A DNA stretch of 64,000 nucleotides, taken from the NCBI RefSeq assembly GCF_030316845.1, contig NZ_JASZYS010000018.1:92046-156045 (forward strand), read 5' to 3'. The notes beneath the pieces were generated by a model. The model worked only from the letters and a program-made list of their open reading frames with translations. It had not been told where the DNA came from and made no database searches. The translations under genes and the position numbers were made by a program. Source of the stretch: Variovorax davisae. Lineage in GTDB: Bacteria; Pseudomonadota; Gammaproteobacteria; Burkholderiales; Burkholderiaceae_C. Shown in pieces: positions 8,297 through 18,126 of the stretch. Every line of letters begins with the position of its first letter. Position 1 is the first letter of the stretch.

Positions 8297-9565
8297 TCAG
8301 GCGCGCATCAGGCCCCGGGCCACGCCCGGCGCCCTGAAGGCGAAGCCGGGCAAGAGCTCGGCCATCCGCGCGTCCGGAAGGCGCAGGTGCCGCTCGCCGA
8401 TTTCCGCCAGCACCTGGCGGAAATCGGTGGTCACCGCGAGGTCGCGGCCCTCGTGCAGCGCGCCGTCGTCCAGGCCGGGCCAGCGTCCGTGCACGCGGCC
8501 GCCGGCCACCTGGCCACCGAGCAGCCACATCACGTTGCCGTGGCCGTGGTCGGTGCCGCCGTTGCCGTTCTGGCGCACCGTCCGGCCGAACTCGGACATC
8601 ACGACCACCACCGTGTCCTCCCACACCGGGCCCAGCCGGGTCGCGAAGGCCGCGAGGCCCTGCCCCAGCGGCCCGAGCCGGTTGGCCAGCTGGCCGCTGG
8701 CCCCGCCCTGGTTGGCATGGGTGTCCCAGCCGCCCAGGTCCATGAAGGCCAGCTGCACGCGCGCATCGTTGCGCATCAGGGTCGCGAGCCGGGCCGCGTT
8801 GCCGGGGAAGCCGTTGGGCAAGGGCGCGCCATTGCTGGCGGCCTGCATCTCGCGCTCCAGGCTGTCGGCATTCATCGAGCGCATCACCTCCTGGTGCGAT
8901 CGGCGCGACGCCTGGAAGGCACGCGACAAGGCATCGTCGCCGCCGTAGAGCCGGCCGAAGGCCTCGGCCACCTGCGGCCGGTCGAGCAAGTTCGGCTGGC
9001 CGGCGGCGGCGCCCAGCGGGACGTTGGCGACGCTGTTGCGCCCGGCGTAGATGCGCGGCAGCACCGGGCCCATGCTGACGGCCCGGGTGGCGGGCGCGGC
9101 GCCGGCCGGGTCGGCTGGCAGCACACCCAGCAGCCGGTTGAGCCAGCCGTCGGCGGTCGACTTGCGCCCCGGCGTGCCGGATTCCATGTAGTCCTGGGCA
9201 TCGAAATGCGAGCGCGTCGCATCGGGTGAGCCGCAGGCCTGCACGAAGCCGAGCTGGCCGGCCTGCCACAGCGGCATCAGGGGCGCCAGCGCGGGATGCA
9301 GGCCGAAGCGGCCATCGAGGTCGAGCACGCCGCCATCGTCGCCCGGACGCGCCAGGGCGATCGACGGGCGGGCGGCGTGGTAGGCGCCGTCGGCATGGGG
9401 CACGACGACGCTCAGGCCGTCGACCGCGCCGCGCAGGAAGATCACCACCAGCCGCGGCGGCGCGGCGGCCCGGCCGTCGCCCACCGCGGCCCACGCCGAA
9501 GGACCGAAGGGAAGCAGGACGGCGCCGCCCTGGACGGCGAGTTGCAGCAGGTCGCGACGCAGCAT
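8297..9565 (-). CDS. DUF1501 family exported protein (Tat substrate)
   Basis: 422 residues from the ATG at 9565, which has a GGGAG Shine-Dalgarno 5 nt upstream; longer in-frame starts lie inside the upstream gene and are rejected. The N-terminus (MLRRDLLQLAVQGGAVLLPF) is a twin-arginine signal with cleavage after the AWA region, so it is exported folded. The body has DUF1501 hallmarks: VVIFLRGAVDGLSVVVPH near the start, LGGWDTHANQGG mid-protein, and a downstream MSEFGRTVRQNGNGGTDHGHGN segment with clustered His/Asp. The fold is related to sulfatases/alkaline phosphatases, which suggests metal binding. The enzymatic activity is not established. Paired with DUF1800 16 nt upstream. Confidence 0.9.
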   Translation of the reverse strand: MLRRDLLQLAVQGGAVLLPFGPSAWAAVGDGRAAAPPRLVVIFLRGAVDGLSVVVPHADGAYHAARPSIALARPGDDGGVLDLDGRFGLHPALAPLMPLWQAGQLGFVQACGSPDATRSHFDAQDYMESGTPGRKSTADGWLNRLLGVLPADPAGAAPATRAVSMGPVLPRIYAGRNSVANVPLGAAAGQPNLLDRPQVAEAFGRLYGGDDALSRAFQASRRSHQEVMRSMNADSLEREMQAASNGAPLPNGFPGNAARLATLMRNDARVQLAFMDLGGWDTHANQGGASGQLANRLGPLGQGLAAFATRLGPVWEDTVVVVMSEFGRTVRQNGNGGTDHGHGNVMWLLGGQVAGGRVHGRWPGLDDGALHEGRDLAVTTDFRQVLAEIGERHLRLPDARMAELLPGFAFRAPGVARGLMRA

Positions 9566-9581
9566 GGCGGCTCCCGGCAAG

Positions 9582-11054
9582 TCAGCGGTGCATGAAATCC
9601 GGGCTGCCGAGCGCCATCGGCGCCTGCAGCTCGGGGGTGGCCTCGGCCAGGGCGGCGCGGGTCTTGGCCGAGATGCCGCCGCCCAGCGTCGCCAGCAGCG
9701 CGTGGGCATCGACCGTCGGCGTGGGCGCGCCCGGCAGCCGGCCCGAGGCCAGGGCGGTCGCGAAGCCGATGCGGCGGGTGATCGCGTCGGGGTTGAGCCA
9801 GGCGTCCCGGGTGTTCTTGTAGCCGTCCGGCGTCGGGCAGCCGTAGAGCGGCATGCCGAGCTGGCGCAGCGTTCCGAGCAGGGGCCGGACATCGCTCAGC
9901 GGCCAGTCGGTGGCGCGGACGGTCGAGACCACGTAGTCGTAGGGCGTCTTGAACTTCACGCCGTGGACCTTGGGACTGCGGAACTCGGGGCTGGCGAACA
10001 GGGTCTGGAGCAGCGCCTGGATGTCGCCGCCGCTCGCCAGGTAGCGCCGGGCGAGCCGGTCGACCAGCGCCGCGGGCGGCTGGTCGGCGACGAAGTACTG
10101 CGCCAGCTGGTCGCTCACGTGGCGCGCGGTGGCCGGGTGCATCGCCAGCAGGTCCAGCGCCCGCTCGCCTTCGGCCTGGCCCTGGTCGCCGATCCGCTGC
10201 CCGAGCCAGCGCTTGTCGCCGCGGTCGTGCCGGCGTTCATCGAACACGAAGACCGAGGCGCCGGTGGTCAGGCGCGGCGCGAAGGTCCACCCGGTCAGCA
10301 TGCGGGCCAGCTCGGTCACGTCCTGCTGGGTGTAGCCGCCATCGACGCCCAGCGTGTGCAGCTCCATGAGTTCACGGGCGTAGTTCTCGTTCAGGCCGCT
10401 GGCCCTGGCGGCCGGGCCGGCGCCGCGCGGCGGCTGCGAGCCGGCGGCCACGGACTGCCAGTTGTCCAGGTAGAACAGCATCGCCGGGTGATGGGCCGTG
10501 GCCCCCAGCAGGTCGCGGAAGCGGCCCATCGCGAAGGGCCGGATCGCCTCCCGCTCGTAGTTGCCGACCAGCACCCGGTCCAGCCCCTTGCCGGCGAAGA
10601 CGTTGAAGTGGTTGAACCAGAAGTCCACCATGCGCTCCTCGAGCTGGCGCGGACTGCGCGCCGCCCGCCAGAGGCGCGCCTGGCCCGACTCGATGTCGAG
10701 CTTGCGGAGGGCCTGGCGTCGCGCCGCCTGGGCCTCGGCGCCGCCGTCCTTGACCGCTTGCGCCGCCTCGCGGTACTGCGTGATCAGCTCGCGCTGCGAC
10801 GCCGCGGCCGTCGGCAGGGCGGCGAGCTGCTGCACGAGATCGGCCGGCAGCGGCAGGCGCTCGGGGTGCAGCTGTTCGTCGATGTAGCGATCGATGCCGA
10901 CCTGCCGCACATGCGCCAGGTCGCCGGGTGCGGGGCCGTAGCCCAGGCGGTTCAGCACATGGAGCGCGTCGGCCTCGGAGGCAGGCTGTGCCTGCGCGGG
11001 CAGCACGGCGAAGGCCGCGCAGGCCAGGACCCAGGCGAGGACGCGAGCTTTCAT
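9582..11054 (-). CDS. DUF1800 family exported protein
   Basis: 490 residues from the ATG at 11054 (AGGAG seven nt upstream). A Sec signal peptide (MKARVLAWVLACAAFAVLPAQAQ) is followed directly by HVLNRLGYGPAPGDL, the usual start of DUF1800 proteins. Other conserved blocks are MVDFWFNHFNVFAGKG, NYEREAIRPFAMGRFRDLL, LNENYARELMELHTLGV and the heme-like spacing YTQQDVTELARMLTGW. It is the first gene of a two-gene unit with DUF1501; the pair recurs widely in proteobacteria and planctomycetes. No catalytic role is known. Location is inferred to be the periplasm or cell surface. Confidence 0.9.
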   Translation of the reverse strand: MKARVLAWVLACAAFAVLPAQAQPASEADALHVLNRLGYGPAPGDLAHVRQVGIDRYIDEQLHPERLPLPADLVQQLAALPTAAASQRELITQYREAAQAVKDGGAEAQAARRQALRKLDIESGQARLWRAARSPRQLEERMVDFWFNHFNVFAGKGLDRVLVGNYEREAIRPFAMGRFRDLLGATAHHPAMLFYLDNWQSVAAGSQPPRGAGPAARASGLNENYARELMELHTLGVDGGYTQQDVTELARMLTGWTFAPRLTTGASVFVFDERRHDRGDKRWLGQRIGDQGQAEGERALDLLAMHPATARHVSDQLAQYFVADQPPAALVDRLARRYLASGGDIQALLQTLFASPEFRSPKVHGVKFKTPYDYVVSTVRATDWPLSDVRPLLGTLRQLGMPLYGCPTPDGYKNTRDAWLNPDAITRRIGFATALASGRLPGAPTPTVDAHALLATLGGGISAKTRAALAEATPELQAPMALGSPDFMHR

Positions 11055-11160
11055 GGGCAACTCCTGCCACGGCGGTGGCGCAAGGCGACACCTCCACAAC
11101 GCCGCGCCGGCGAACACGGCCGACCCGGCCCGGCAAAGATCGACGGGCCGACCGGCGGCG

Positions 11161-11922
11161 TCAGCCGGCCGCCGCCGGCCGGGCGCGCGCCAGGGTCCGG
11201 CCGACCTCGGCCGGGTCCATGCCGTACATCTCGGCGAACTCCGCCACCGTGCGGCCGCTGGCCTCGAAGGCACGCAGCAAGGCCTCGCGCTTGGCGGTGC
11301 GGGCACCGACCTCGACGAAGGCCTCGTCGAGCACGGCGTTGGTGACTTCGTCCTGCGTGCGCACGGCCAGCACGTAGTCCTCGCGCGACAGGCCCGAGGC
11401 CTCGATGGCCTCGACCAGGCGCGCGCGCAGCTTCGGCCGCAGGTCTTCGGCGGTGCGCGCCTGGCGGCGCTTGAAGACTTCGAGGATCGCGTGGTGCACG
11501 TGCTCGGGGGCCACGGGCTCGACCGGCACGCCGTTCAGGTCGTGGCGCTGCTCGCCGGCGGCCACCGCATCGAGGTAGCGGGTCGAGCGCGCATGCAGTC
11601 CGAGCGCGATCTTGAGGTCTTCCTTCTTGAACGCGTCGGGGTGCAGGGCCAGCAGCTCCTGGTAGACGCCGAGCTTGAGCGGCCGGAAGCGGGCCCCGAA
11701 CATCTTGGGATAGAGCTCGAACAGGCGCTCCAGCACCGCGTTGGCCTTGCGCGGCGGGCGCTGGCCGCCCTTGGCCTCGGGGCCGGCCTTCGGCGCGGCA
11801 TCGGCGGACGGGGCCTCGGGCCGGGGCTTGCGCCGCCCGCGGCGGCCTTCCCTGGCGGCGGCGGGTGCAACGGGCGCCTCGGGGGTCGCGGGTGCGGAAA
11901 CGGTCTCTGTCGTCGGGGTCAT
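11161..11922 (-). CDS. ProQ/FinO family RNA-binding protein
   Basis: 253 residues from the ATG at 11922; a GTG at 11955 would add 11 residues and cannot be excluded. Residues about 15-65 are low-complexity, rich in Ala, Pro, Arg and Lys (GRRGRRKPRPEA). The ProQ/FinO domain follows (about 70-175): LERLFELYPKMFGARFRPLKLGVYQELLA, then LKIALGLHARSTRYLDAVAAGEQRHDLNG. The C-terminal ~75 residues look like a helical extension with a helix-turn-helix-like segment (RTVAEFAEMYGMDPAEVGRTL). The family binds structured 3' ends of mRNAs and small RNAs. Single gene, not obviously in an operon. Confidence 0.9.
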   Translation of the reverse strand: MTPTTETVSAPATPEAPVAPAAAREGRRGRRKPRPEAPSADAAPKAGPEAKGGQRPPRKANAVLERLFELYPKMFGARFRPLKLGVYQELLALHPDAFKKEDLKIALGLHARSTRYLDAVAAGEQRHDLNGVPVEPVAPEHVHHAILEVFKRRQARTAEDLRPKLRARLVEAIEASGLSREDYVLAVRTQDEVTNAVLDEAFVEVGARTAKREALLRAFEASGRTVAEFAEMYGMDPAEVGRTLARARPAAAG

Positions 11923-12012
11923 CGGAATCTTGGGGTCAGCGAAGCGAGGGGGCACGGAGGCCCCGGAATGGCACCTACTGTAATCGTGTCGCGACCCGAG
12001 GTCCCGCGCCCC

Positions 12013-12948
12013 TCAGTCCGGCCGCCGGGCGGCCTCGGCCTCGGCCCGCAGCCAGCGCACGAAATCCTGCGCATCCGGGTTGGCCGCCGCGCGGCGCGAG
12101 CTGTCGACGAAATAGCCGCGGCGCGAGGCCGCACCTTCGCCGAAGGGCGACACCAGCTGGCCGCTGCGCAGCAGCGCGTCCAGCAGCGGCAGCCGGCCGA
12201 TCACCACGCCCTGGCCCGCCACCGCCGCGGCGACCGCGTCGGTGTAGAGCGTGAAGCGCAGCGTGTTCTCCATGCGCAGGTCGTTCAGGCCCATGACCTG
12301 CAGCCAGGGCTCCCAGTCGACGGTGGGCGTGCTGGCGTGGCCGGGCTCGTCGATCGTGAGCAGGGTCTGGCCCAGCAGGTCGGCCGGTTCGTGCAGCCGC
12401 GCCGCGATCTCCGGCGCGCACAGCGGCATGACGGTTTCCTCGAACAGCGCCACCCCGGTGCCGCGCGCGATGGGCACGAAGCGCACCGCGACGTCGACCC
12501 GGCTGCGCTCGAGGTCGAGCACGTCGAGCGTGGCCGACAGCCGCACGTCGACCTCGGGATGGTCGGCCGTGAAGCGCGCCAGCCGCGGGATCAGCCAGAA
12601 GGAGGCAAAGCCCGGCGTGGTCGTGACCGCCACATGGCGCGGCAGCGGCGCGCTGCGCAGGCGCGCCGTGGCATCGCGCAGCCGCTCCAGGCTCTCGACC
12701 ACCGCGCGCTGCAGCACGGTCCCGGCCTCGGTCAGCGCCAGCGCCCGATGGCGGCGCTCGAACAGCAGCACGCCCAGCGCGGCCTCGAGTTGCTGGATCT
12801 GCCGGCTCACCGCCGACTGGGTCAGGAACAGCTCGGCCGCGGCCTGCGTGAAGCTCAGGCAGCGGGCCGCGGCCTCGAAGCTGCGCAGCAGTTCGAGGGG
12901 CGGCAGGTCGGCTGCCGATGCGGCGTTTTTCGCATTCTCAGGAAGCAT
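12013..12948 (-). CDS. LysR-family transcriptional regulator (GcvA-like)
   Basis: 311 residues from the ATG at 12948. The N-terminal winged HTH (about 15-75) has the LysR pattern LELLRSFEAAARCLSFTQAA followed by FLTQSAVSRQIQQLEAALG. The substrate-binding domain (about 100-300) starts at the HVAVTTTPGFASFWLIPRL segment typical of GcvA-type members. It is divergent from a DUF2917 gene across 82 bp that contain a perfect 17-bp dyad (12978-12994). LysR proteins usually regulate the divergent gene and themselves, so the DUF2917 gene is the probable target. The ligand is unknown. Confidence 0.92.
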   Translation of the reverse strand: MLPENAKNAASAADLPPLELLRSFEAAARCLSFTQAAAELFLTQSAVSRQIQQLEAALGVLLFERRHRALALTEAGTVLQRAVVESLERLRDATARLRSAPLPRHVAVTTTPGFASFWLIPRLARFTADHPEVDVRLSATLDVLDLERSRVDVAVRFVPIARGTGVALFEETVMPLCAPEIAARLHEPADLLGQTLLTIDEPGHASTPTVDWEPWLQVMGLNDLRMENTLRFTLYTDAVAAAVAGQGVVIGRLPLLDALLRSGQLVSPFGEGAASRRGYFVDSSRRAAANPDAQDFVRWLRAEAEAARRPD

Positions 12949-12970
12949 GCAACGAGTTCCGAAAGACCGT

Positions 12971-12999
12971 ATGAAACAGTGAGCCTTGCTCACTATATT
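12971..12999 (+). promoter_or_regulatory. Promoter with embedded LysR-type operator for the DUF2917 gene
   Basis: ATGAAA (12971-12976) and TATATT (12994-12999) are 17 bp apart. The spacer is almost exactly the perfect dyad AGTGAGC-CTT-GCTCACT (12978-12994), containing a T-N11-A LysR box (TGAGC-N3-GCTCA). A regulator bound here would sit between -35 and -10, which suggests repression of this promoter. Confidence 0.6.
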
Positions 13000-13030
13000 C
13001 ATTCCCATAGCGAATGCAAAGGAGCTCTTC

Positions 13031-13342
13031 ATGGACCCCCGCACCCAACGCCTGAGCCTCAGCCTGCCGAAGATGGCCGTTTTCACCCTGCCCGACGCCC
13101 ACGAAGTCGACATCGAATGCACTCGCGGCGCGGTCTGGATCACGCTCGACCACGACCGGCGCGACATCGTGCTGGAGCCCGGCGAGCGCTTCCGCAGCGA
13201 CTCGCACCGCCGCGCGCTGGTGGCGGCGCTCGAACCGTCCTGCGTGCGCTTCAGCGCCGCCGCGCTCTCGGTCGCCGCCAAGCCGGCGCCGGCCGCGCGG
13301 TCGCCTTGGCGACCGTGGTTCAACGGGATGACCCCGGCTTGA
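13031..13342 (+). CDS. DUF2917 family small protein
   Basis: 103 residues from the ATG at 13031, preceded by AAAGGAG with a 6-nt gap. The sequence pattern (an N-terminal LSLPKMAVFTLPDAH, then IECTRGAVWITLDHDRRDIVLEPGERF) is that of DUF2917, a small cupin-like beta domain common in Burkholderiales and usually next to a LysR gene. No signal peptide or catalytic motif is visible. The basic Pro-rich tail (about 85-103) is probably unstructured. Function unknown. Confidence 0.8.
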   Translation: MDPRTQRLSLSLPKMAVFTLPDAHEVDIECTRGAVWITLDHDRRDIVLEPGERFRSDSHRRALVAALEPSCVRFSAAALSVAAKPAPAARSPWRPWFNGMTPA

Positions 13343-13439
13343 CCCAGCGGCCCGGGCGTTGAACCATCGACGCTCCGGGCCAGGAAGGGCGCATCCCGCC
13401 GTCCGCTCCGGGGCCCATTTCTCGGATGAAGGACACACC

Positions 13440-14618
<1,179 letters not shown>

Positions 14619-14619
14619 C

Positions 14620-15423
14620 ATGGAGCCGGTTCTCTACGAGCTCGACGAAGGCATCGCGACGATCACGCTCAACCTGCCGTCCAAGCTCAATCCGATCGCG
14701 CTCGACCTGCAGCAGGCGCTGCGCGAATGCTTCGCGCGGGTGCGCAGCGACAGCCAGGTGCGCGCCGTGCTGCTGACCGGTGCCGGCAAGGCCTTCTGCG
14801 TCGGCGCCGACCTGAGCGCGATGCGGCCACCGGAAGACGGCAAGACCCTGGGCGACCAGACCGCCGACTGGATGCAGGCCATGAGCAACCCGCTGATCCA
14901 GGAGCTGCGCGAGCTCCCGGTGCCGGTGGTCTGCGCGGTCAACGGCCCGGCCGCCGGCGCCGGCGTCGGCCTGGCGCTGGCCTGCGACATCGTGGTGGCG
15001 GCGCGCAGCGCCTACTTCTACCTGCCCTTCCTGCCCAAGCTCGGCATCGTGCCCGACCTCGGCTGCACCTGGTTCATTCCGCGCCGGGTCGGCCCGGCGC
15101 GGGCGATGGGCATGGCGCTGCTCGACGAGAAGCTCGACGCCGAAACGGCGGCGCAATGGGGCCTGATCTGGGCCGCCATCGACGATGGCCCGCTGCTGCT
15201 CGAGGCCCTCCGGATCGCGCAGCGGCTGGCGCGGCTGCCGGTGCATGCGGTGCACGAGGCGCGGCGCGCCATCGAGCGCTCCGAGCGCCACACGCTGTCC
15301 GAGCAGCTGCACTACGAGAGCGAGCGCCAGCGCGAGCTGATCGAGCAGCCGAGCTTCGCCGAAGGCGTGATGGCCTTCCTGCAGAAGCGCGCACCGGTCT
15401 TTCCACCCCGCGCGACGCCATGA
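14620..15423 (+). CDS. Enoyl-CoA hydratase/isomerase family protein (PaaG-like)
   Basis: 267-residue crotonase-fold protein. The oxyanion-hole segments GAGKAFCVGADLSAM (about 48-62) and NGPAAGAGVGLALACD (about 108-123) are clear. At the second acidic site it has LGIVPDLGCTWFIPRRVG, with Asp in place of the hydratase Glu. This pattern, and the following ARAMGMALLDEKLDAETAAQWGLIW, match PaaG-type isomerases (phenylacetyl-CoA pathway) better than classical hydratases. No other paa gene is in the window, so a general isomerase role in beta-oxidation is equally possible. Its stop overlaps the next ATG (ATGA). Confidence 0.9.
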   Translation: MEPVLYELDEGIATITLNLPSKLNPIALDLQQALRECFARVRSDSQVRAVLLTGAGKAFCVGADLSAMRPPEDGKTLGDQTADWMQAMSNPLIQELRELPVPVVCAVNGPAAGAGVGLALACDIVVAARSAYFYLPFLPKLGIVPDLGCTWFIPRRVGPARAMGMALLDEKLDAETAAQWGLIWAAIDDGPLLLEALRIAQRLARLPVHAVHEARRAIERSERHTLSEQLHYESERQRELIEQPSFAEGVMAFLQKRAPVFPPRATP

Positions 15424-16583
15424 TCGAACGCACTTTGTTCAACGCCGACCACGAGGCTTTCCGCGACTCGTTCCGCCGCTTCATGGACAAGGAGATCGCT
15501 CCTTTCCACGAAGCCTGGGAAGACCAGGGCTACGTGGCGCGCGAGGTCTGGAACAAGGCCGGCGAGAACGGCTTCCTGTGCATGTCGCTGCCCGAGGCAT
15601 ACGGCGGCTCGGGCGCCGACCTGCTCTATTCGGTGATCCAGTTCGAGGAGCTCTGGGCCCGCGGCTTCACCGGCATCGGCTACGGGCTGCACAGCGAGAT
15701 CGTCGCGCCCTACATCCTGCGCTACGGCACCGAGGCGCAGAAAAACCACTACCTGCCGAAGCTCGCGAGCGGCGAGATGATCGGCGCCATCGCGATGAGC
15801 GAGCCGGCCGCGGGCAGCGACCTGCAGGCGGTGCGCTCGACCGCGCTCAAGCAAGCCGACGGCAGCTATTTGCTCAACGGCAGCAAGACCTTCATCACCA
15901 ACGGCTGGCACGCCGACCTGGTGATCGTGGTCGCCAAGACCGACCCGGCCGGCGGCGCCAAGGGCACCAGCCTGTTCCTGGTCGAGCGCGGCATGCCGGG
16001 CTTCGAGAAGGGCAAGCGGCTCAAGAAGCTGGGCCTGAAGGCGCAGGACACCTCCGAGCTGTTCTTCGACGGCGTGCGGCTGCCGCCCGAGGCGCTGCTG
16101 GGCGGCGCGGCGCAGGAGAACCGCGGCTTCGTCTGCCTGATGGAGCAGCTGCCCTGGGAGCGGCTGCAGATCGCGATCAGCGCGGTGGCGGCGTCGCAGG
16201 CGGCGATCGACCAGACCGTGGCCTACGTGAAGGAGCGCAAGGTGTTCGGCCAGCCCGTGGGCGCCTACCAGAACACCCGCTACACCCTGGCCGAACTGCA
16301 GACCGAGGTGCAGGTGGCGCGGGTCTTCGTCGACAAGTGCATCGAGCTGCTGCTGGCCGAGAAGCTCGACACCGCGACCGCCAGCATGGCCAAGTACTGG
16401 ACCAGCGACCTGCAGTGCAAGGTGATGGACGAATGCGTTCAGCTGCACGGCGGCTACGGCTTCATGTGGGAGTACCCGGTGACGCGCGCCTACGCCGATG
16501 CCCGGGTGCAGCGCATCTACGGCGGCACCAACGAGATCATGAAGGAAGTGATCACGCGCGCGATGGGCCTGCCGGGCCGCTGA
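15420..16583 (+). CDS. Acyl-CoA dehydrogenase
   Basis: 387-residue flavoprotein that forms the trans-2 double bond in acyl-CoA. FAD/substrate motifs AIAMSEPAAGSDLQAV and LLNGSKTFITNGWHADLV are present. The MCAD catalytic Glu of the YEGT motif is replaced (RIYGGTNEIMKE). Instead Glu247 in QLPWERLQIA is at the alternative position used by long-chain and isovaleryl-CoA dehydrogenases, which points to that subfamily. The start at 15420 overlaps the previous stop; electrons would pass to ETF. A triple 8-bp repeat spans its stop codon. Confidence 0.94.
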   Translation: MIERTLFNADHEAFRDSFRRFMDKEIAPFHEAWEDQGYVAREVWNKAGENGFLCMSLPEAYGGSGADLLYSVIQFEELWARGFTGIGYGLHSEIVAPYILRYGTEAQKNHYLPKLASGEMIGAIAMSEPAAGSDLQAVRSTALKQADGSYLLNGSKTFITNGWHADLVIVVAKTDPAGGAKGTSLFLVERGMPGFEKGKRLKKLGLKAQDTSELFFDGVRLPPEALLGGAAQENRGFVCLMEQLPWERLQIAISAVAASQAAIDQTVAYVKERKVFGQPVGAYQNTRYTLAELQTEVQVARVFVDKCIELLLAEKLDTATASMAKYWTSDLQCKVMDECVQLHGGYGFMWEYPVTRAYADARVQRIYGGTNEIMKEVITRAMGLPGR

Positions 16584-16599
16584 GCCGCTGAGCCGCTGA
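16576..16599. repeat. Three perfect tandem copies of GCCGCTGA
   Basis: An 8-bp unit is repeated three times with a partial fourth (GCTGA). The first copy contains the stop codon of the acyl-CoA dehydrogenase gene. Because 8 is not a multiple of 3, the copies place TGA in all three frames (16581, 16589, 16597). It is probably a replication-slippage product. Confidence 0.85.
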
Positions 16600-16648
16600 G
16601 CTGAGCCGGCCACTGGCGCCCGGCGGGGGGCTGCGGGACAATGCCGCC

Positions 16649-17908
16649 ATGCCCCTCCTCAACGCCTTCTACGCCCAGTCCGGCGGCGTCACCTCCGTGA
16701 TCAACGCCTCGGCCTGTGGCGTGATCGAGACGGCGCGCCGGCATCCCGATCGCATCGGCCATGTCTACGCCGGCCGCAACGGCATCCTCGGTGCGCTCAC
16801 CGAAGACCTGATCGACACCGGCCGCGAATCGGCCGAGGCGATCGCGGCGCTGCGCAGCACGCCCAGCGGCGCCTTCGGTTCCTGCCGCTACAAGCTCAAG
16901 TCGCTCGACAAGAACCGGCGCGAATACGAGCGCCTGGTCGAGGTCTTCAAGGCCCACGGCATCGGCTATTTCTTCTACAACGGCGGCGGGGATTCGGCCG
17001 ACACCTGCTTCAAGCTGAGCCAGCTGTCGCAGTCGCTGGGCTACCCGCTGCAGGCGATCCACGTGCCCAAGACCATCGACAACGACCTGCCGCTGACCGA
17101 TTGCTGCCCGGGCTTCGGTTCGGTCGCCAAGTACGTGGCGGTGTCGACACTCGAAGCCTCGATGGACGTGCGTTCGATGGCCGCGACCTCGACCAAGGTC
17201 TTCGTGATCGAGGTCATGGGCCGCCACGCCGGCTGGATCGCCGCGGCCGGCGGACTGGTGGCCGACCAGGGCATCCCGGTCGTGATTCTGTTCCCGGAGG
17301 TTCCCTTCGACCAGCCGGCCTTCCTGGCCCGCGTCGACGCACTGGTCAAGTACCACGGCTACTGCACGGTGGTGGTGTCCGAAGGCTGCCACCACCCTGA
17401 CGGCACTTTCCTTGCCGAGCAGGGCACCAAGGATGCCTTCGGCCATGCGCAGCTCGGCGGTGCCGCCCCGGTGGTGGCGCAGATGGTCAAGGAGGCCCTT
17501 GGCCACAAGTTCCACTGGGCCGTCGCCGACTACCTGCAGCGCGCGGCGCGGCACATCGCCTCGGCCACCGACGTCAAGCAGGCCTATGAACTCGGCCAGC
17601 GCGCGGTCGAGTTGGCGCTTGCGGGACAGAACTCGGTGATGCCGACCATCGAGCGCACTTCCGACGTCCCCTACGACTACCGGCTCGGCACGGCATCGCT
17701 CGATGCGGTGGCCAATGCCGAGAAGTTCATGCCGCGCGATTTCATCTCGGACGACGGCTGGGGCATCACCGAGAAATGCCGGCGCTACCTGCTGCCGCTG
17801 ATCCAGGGCGAGGACTACCCGGCCTACCGCAACGGGCTGCCGGTCTACGTGACGCTGGAGAACGTCGCGGTGCCGAAGAAGCTGCCGCCGTTCGAGGTCG
17901 CTGGATGA
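16649..17908 (+). CDS. pfp: Pyrophosphate-dependent 6-phosphofructokinase
   Basis: 419 residues, longer than ATP-PFK (~320). It phosphorylates fructose 6-phosphate reversibly with PPi. Phosphodonor specificity is visible: NGGGDS at 111-116 carries Asp115 where ATP enzymes have Gly, and PKTIDND has Lys where ATP enzymes have Gly. The MGRHAGW substrate motif is also present. It serves as a glycolytic/gluconeogenic enzyme in bacteria that often lack PfkA. It ends in ATGA overlap with a small Cys-rich gene. Functional context in the window includes a complete glycogen operon. Confidence 0.95.
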   Translation: MPLLNAFYAQSGGVTSVINASACGVIETARRHPDRIGHVYAGRNGILGALTEDLIDTGRESAEAIAALRSTPSGAFGSCRYKLKSLDKNRREYERLVEVFKAHGIGYFFYNGGGDSADTCFKLSQLSQSLGYPLQAIHVPKTIDNDLPLTDCCPGFGSVAKYVAVSTLEASMDVRSMAATSTKVFVIEVMGRHAGWIAAAGGLVADQGIPVVILFPEVPFDQPAFLARVDALVKYHGYCTVVVSEGCHHPDGTFLAEQGTKDAFGHAQLGGAAPVVAQMVKEALGHKFHWAVADYLQRAARHIASATDVKQAYELGQRAVELALAGQNSVMPTIERTSDVPYDYRLGTASLDAVANAEKFMPRDFISDDGWGITEKCRRYLLPLIQGEDYPAYRNGLPVYVTLENVAVPKKLPPFEVAG

Positions 17909-18126
17909 ACACGGCTCAGCGCCCCGATCCGTCGCGCTGTCCCCTGTGCGGCGAGTCGAACCGCTGCGCGCTGGAGATCGAGCGCGAGACCGGCCAGGCG
18001 CAGCCGCCCTGCTGGTGTATGGCGGTCGATTTCAGCGCCGACCTGCTGGCGCGCGTGCCTGAAGGGCAGCGCCGCCTGGCCTGCATCTGCGCGCGCTGCG
18101 CCGCGCAGGAAGCGCTTCAGCCCTGA
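17905..18126 (+). CDS. Cysteine-rich CWC family small protein
   Basis: 73 residues starting in the pfp stop codon (ATGA), so probably coupled. Cysteine pattern: CPLCGESNRCALE near the N-terminus, then CWCMAVDF, and CICARCAA at the end, in the CWC arrangement that suggests one or two metal (zinc) sites. Members often sit beside metabolic genes without known role. Its last 10 nt overlap the 3' end of the convergent metallopeptidase gene. Confidence 0.85.
   Translation: MNTAQRPDPSRCPLCGESNRCALEIERETGQAQPPCWCMAVDFSADLLARVPEGQRRLACICARCAAQEALQP

Noticed and set aside
6096..9494. A 1132-codon antisense open frame over glcB and the DUF1501 gene
   Set aside because: Shadow of two well-supported genes; composition unlike a protein.
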